Shown: piece by piece, positions 61,936 to 64,000 of the stretch
Numbering within the stretch: the first letter of the stretch is position 1
How the letters are laid out: each line of letters begins with the position of its first letter
Assembly: GCF_007786235.1 (NCBI RefSeq)
Contig: NZ_VNFK01000010.1
Location: 62,001-126,000, forward strand
Origin: Paenarthrobacter nitroguajacolicus
Lineage (GTDB): Bacteria; Actinomycetota; Actinomycetes; Actinomycetales; Micrococcaceae
Direction: 5' to 3'
DNA length: 64,000 nt
The notes under the pieces: model-generated
What the model was told of the DNA's origin: nothing
The model's input: the letters and a program-made list of their open reading frames with translations, nothing else
The model's database searches: none
Made by a program: the position numbers and the translations under genes

Positions 61936-62801
61936 CGATCCGCCGCTCGCTGCGGCTCCTTCCAGTAGTCCCATCCATTCTTCTGCTGCTTTTATTCCTG
62001 CTTGCCCCGGTGGTGTGGTCCTTTTACGCATCGTTTACCGATGCCTCGTTGTCCGGCAAAGCTGCCAGGGACCCGCAATGGGTTGGCGCGGACAACTACG
62101 TGCGGATGTTCAGTGACGACTCGTTCCCGTTGGCCGCCTGGCTGACGGTGGTCTTTGTCGCAGCTTCGGCTGTGCTTGGCCAGAACGTCCTCGGCCTGTT
62201 GATCGCACTGCTGATGACACGGTCGCGAAGGGCGGTGTCGTCGTTGGTGGGCACGGCAGTGGTGGCGGCTTGGGTCCTGCCTGAAATCGTGGCCGCCTTC
62301 GCCGCCTACGCCTACTTCAACCGGGATGGGACGCTGAACCAGCTGTTGGGGGTGGTGGGTGGTCAGGGCCCGGACTGGCTGTATTCCTTCCCGATGGTTG
62401 CTATTGTCCTGGCGAATACGTGGCGCGGAACTGCCTTCTCCATGCTGGTGTACCGGGCGGCGCTGGCGGATGTTCCCCGGGACATCTCAGAGGCGGCACT
62501 GGTGGATGGTGCCAAGGGATGGCAGCGCCTTACCTACATCACGCTGCCGCTGATCCGGAGCAGCATCGCCACCAACCTGATGCTGATCACGCTCCAAACG
62601 CTGGCTGTGTTCACCCTCATTTGGGTGATGACTGCGGGTGGACCCGCCAACGCCAGCACCACTTTGCCGGTGCTGGCCTACCAGGAGGCCTTCAAGTTTG
62701 GTGACATCGGCTACGGGACGGCTGTGGCGTCCGTGCTGATTCTGTTGGGGATGGTCTTCGGCGCGGTGTACGTCCGGCTCCTGCGGGAGCAGCGCCCATG
62801 A
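61932..62801 (+). CDS. Sugar ABC transporter permease, MalF-like
   Basis: 289 residues with six membrane helices and the cytoplasmic EAA loop EAALVDGAKGWQRLTYITLPLI (split around GA-K-G). It couples to an ATPase that is not encoded here, presumably a shared MsiK-type protein elsewhere in the genome. The ATGA overlap with both neighbours shows one transcript. Confidence 0.93.
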   Translation: MTIRRSLRLLPVVPSILLLLLFLLAPVVWSFYASFTDASLSGKAARDPQWVGADNYVRMFSDDSFPLAAWLTVVFVAASAVLGQNVLGLLIALLMTRSRRAVSSLVGTAVVAAWVLPEIVAAFAAYAYFNRDGTLNQLLGVVGGQGPDWLYSFPMVAIVLANTWRGTAFSMLVYRAALADVPRDISEAALVDGAKGWQRLTYITLPLIRSSIATNLMLITLQTLAVFTLIWVMTAGGPANASTTLPVLAYQEAFKFGDIGYGTAVASVLILLGMVFGAVYVRLLREQRP

Positions 62802-63676
62802 CCGGCAGCCGACTGCGAGCGCCGGCGGGTGCGGATAGCACGACGACGACCCGCAGCGCCCGCTCCAGGGCCAGGGTTGGTGCGGACATCGCCTTGGTAG
62901 TGATTGGCTTGTGCTTTATGGCGCCTTTGCTGTGGTTGCTGCTGGCCGCCGTCGACCCCCAAGCCGGCTACCAGACCACGGTGCCGTCAACGCCGTCGAC
63001 GGATAATTTCCGGGCTGTCCTGACTCCTGAACTGTTGTTTCGGCCGCTGGCCAACAGCTTCCTGCTGTCTGCCGGAACTGCGGTAGTCAACGTGTTGGTC
63101 GCGGTCCTTGCTGCCTATCCTTTGTCCAGATACCAATCCCGGTTCAACAAGCCCTTCATGTACACGGTGCTGTTCGGTACGTCGTTGCCCGTGACGGCCA
63201 TCATGGTGCCGGTCTATGGCTTGTTCGTCCAGTTGCAGCTGCTGGATTCCATGGCAGCAACGATCTTCTTCATGGCCACCACTACTCTGCCCATGGCGAT
63301 CTGGATGACCAAGAACTTCATGGATTCAGTTCCGTTGGAGTTGGAGGAGGCGGCGTGGATGGATGGCGCCTCGAACATGGCGGCGCTGCGGACCGTCGTG
63401 CTGCCCCTGATGAGGCAGGGGCTTGGCGTGGTGTTTATCTTTGTGTTCATCCAGGCATGGGGGAATTTCTTCGTGCCCTTCATCCTGTTGCTCTCCCCAA
63501 GCAAGCAACCGGCGGCAGTGTCCATCTTCAGCTTTTTCGGCCAGCACGGCGCCATTGCCTACGGACAGTTGGCCGCGTTCTCCATCCTGTATTCCGTGCC
63601 CGTGCTGGTGCTCTATGCGGTGGTCTCCCGGGGCATGGGAAATTCCTTTGCCCTGTCCGGTGCCATGAAAGGTTAG
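62798..63676 (+). CDS. Sugar ABC transporter permease, MalG-like
   Basis: 292 residues. A 25-residue Arg/Ala/Thr-rich cytoplasmic N-terminus precedes six helices. The EAA loop is EEAAWMDGASNMAALRTVVLPLM. It starts inside the stop of the first permease. The stop is followed by an imperfect 20-base repeat (CCGGTGCCATGAAA at 63657 and CCGGATGCCATGAAA at 63677). No ATPase or hydrolase gene follows before the window ends. Confidence 0.93.
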   Translation: MTGSRLRAPAGADSTTTTRSARSRARVGADIALVVIGLCFMAPLLWLLLAAVDPQAGYQTTVPSTPSTDNFRAVLTPELLFRPLANSFLLSAGTAVVNVLVAVLAAYPLSRYQSRFNKPFMYTVLFGTSLPVTAIMVPVYGLFVQLQLLDSMAATIFFMATTTLPMAIWMTKNFMDSVPLELEEAAWMDGASNMAALRTVVLPLMRQGLGVVFIFVFIQAWGNFFVPFILLLSPSKQPAAVSIFSFFGQHGAIAYGQLAAFSILYSVPVLVLYAVVSRGMGNSFALSGAMKG

Positions 63677-63704
63677 CCGGATGCCATGAAAAGCCAGTGC
63701 CCGG

Positions 63705-63938
63705 TCAGTCGATGTCCTCGACGATTTCACCGTAGGGGATGGAATCGTCAAGGTGGGCCTGGTGTCCGGTTGGGCCCCTGTTGAACGTGATGCGTACACC
63801 GTGCCGTTGGTCCGCTGCCGACTGGAGGAGAACGGGGCGAACGGCGTCGATGACGTGCTGATCCTGGGATGCCAGGTAGTTCTGGTAGGCGGCTGGTAGC
63901 TGATGCATGGCAAAAGGATAGACCTCCGGCGCGCCCAT
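63705..63938 (-). CDS. Small hypothetical protein
   Basis: 77 residues (67 from the inner ATG 63908). The N-terminal half is aromatic and polar (YQNYLASQDQHVIDAV) and the C-terminal half has a HQAHLDD-type segment. There is no membrane helix or Cys. Homologues of this size are known in Arthrobacter-type genomes without function, as far as I recall. GGAGG at 63923-63927 is too far (14 bases) from the inner ATG to be decisive. It is convergent with the permease operon. Confidence 0.55.
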   Translation of the reverse strand: MGAPEVYPFAMHQLPAAYQNYLASQDQHVIDAVRPVLLQSAADQRHGVRITFNRGPTGHQAHLDDSIPYGEIVEDID

Positions 63939-64000
63939 GGGGAGGGGTACCCATTGCGGCTCCGAACGGGGAGGACTTGGATAGAGTGGCCGATGCAGGC
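63939..64000 (+). other. Right-end spacer with a possible promoter
   Basis: TAGAGT near the end of the window, after GGACTTGGA, could be the -10 box of a gene beginning beyond 64000, divergent from the small hypothetical gene. Nothing else is seen. Confidence 0.3.

Noticed and set aside
1..64000. CRISPR array, insertion sequence, toxin-antitoxin or restriction island
   Set aside because: No regularly spaced repeat, transposase, IS terminal repeat or defence gene pair was found. The DUF1524 enzyme is an exported single-domain nuclease rather than a GmrSD restriction enzyme.

Overview
This window is high-GC actinobacterial chromosome. Gene content and order point to the family Micrococcaceae, most likely Arthrobacter or Paenarthrobacter. 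Supporting signs are the gap-type GapB, the MptB-family mannosyltransferase, a mycothiol-dependent Rv2466c-type reductase, the clpP1-clpP2-clpX cluster behind trigger factor, the ileS translational T-box, and the rne/rng-thiD/tenA-rplU-rpmA-obgE-proB-proA-nadD-rsfS string. The assignment comes from recalled synteny and motifs, not from a database search.

Layout. Positions 1-1914 are the end of an integrated element: an ImmA/IrrE-like metallopeptidase, a DUF3263 protein and a tyrosine integrase, all translationally coupled. The rest is mostly core chromosome. From 2.2 to 24.6 kb: gapB, a secreted DUF1524 nuclease, def with an acyltransferase, tRNA-His, orn, mptB, an AlkD-like protein, map, an ssb paralogue, tRNA-Arg, ettA, tesB, a truncated globin with an MscS channel, pepN, and rpiB coupled to a Nei-type glycosylase. 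From 24.7 to 29.4 kb is the protein quality-control block: two tRNAs, tig, clpP1, clpP2 and clpX, with ClgR-like half-sites ahead of clpP1. From 29.5 to 41.9 kb: a DsbA-fold reductase, a second Fpg/Nei protein, valS, an SDR, a membrane-anchored EEP hydrolase, then the T-box-controlled ileS-folC-DUF4233-ndk run. From 42 to 56 kb: VKOR, RNase E/G with a long leader, a TPP riboswitch with a thiD-tenA fusion, L21-L27-ObgE, proline biosynthesis, nadD and rsfS. From 56 to 57.7 kb two identical tRNA-Ala(GGC) genes flank a gamma-butyrolactone-receptor-like TetR gene with a dyad operator, followed by a cupin. The right end holds an RlmG-like methyltransferase and a ROK regulator ahead of a sugar ABC importer (binding protein and two permeases, no ATPase).

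How the parts work together. Three RNA-level switches or candidates stand out: the Ile T-box (translational), the TPP aptamer whose 3' edge contains the Shine-Dalgarno of thiD-tenA, and a triplicated 11-mer between tRNA-His and def that could form alternative hairpins. I found no CRISPR array, no insertion sequence and no clearly novel multi-gene system. The most interesting leads are small: a probable non-AUG start of nadD, the missing resolving cysteine in the Rv2466c homologue, the TetR/operator island between duplicated tRNAs, and the dyads in AT-richer spacers.
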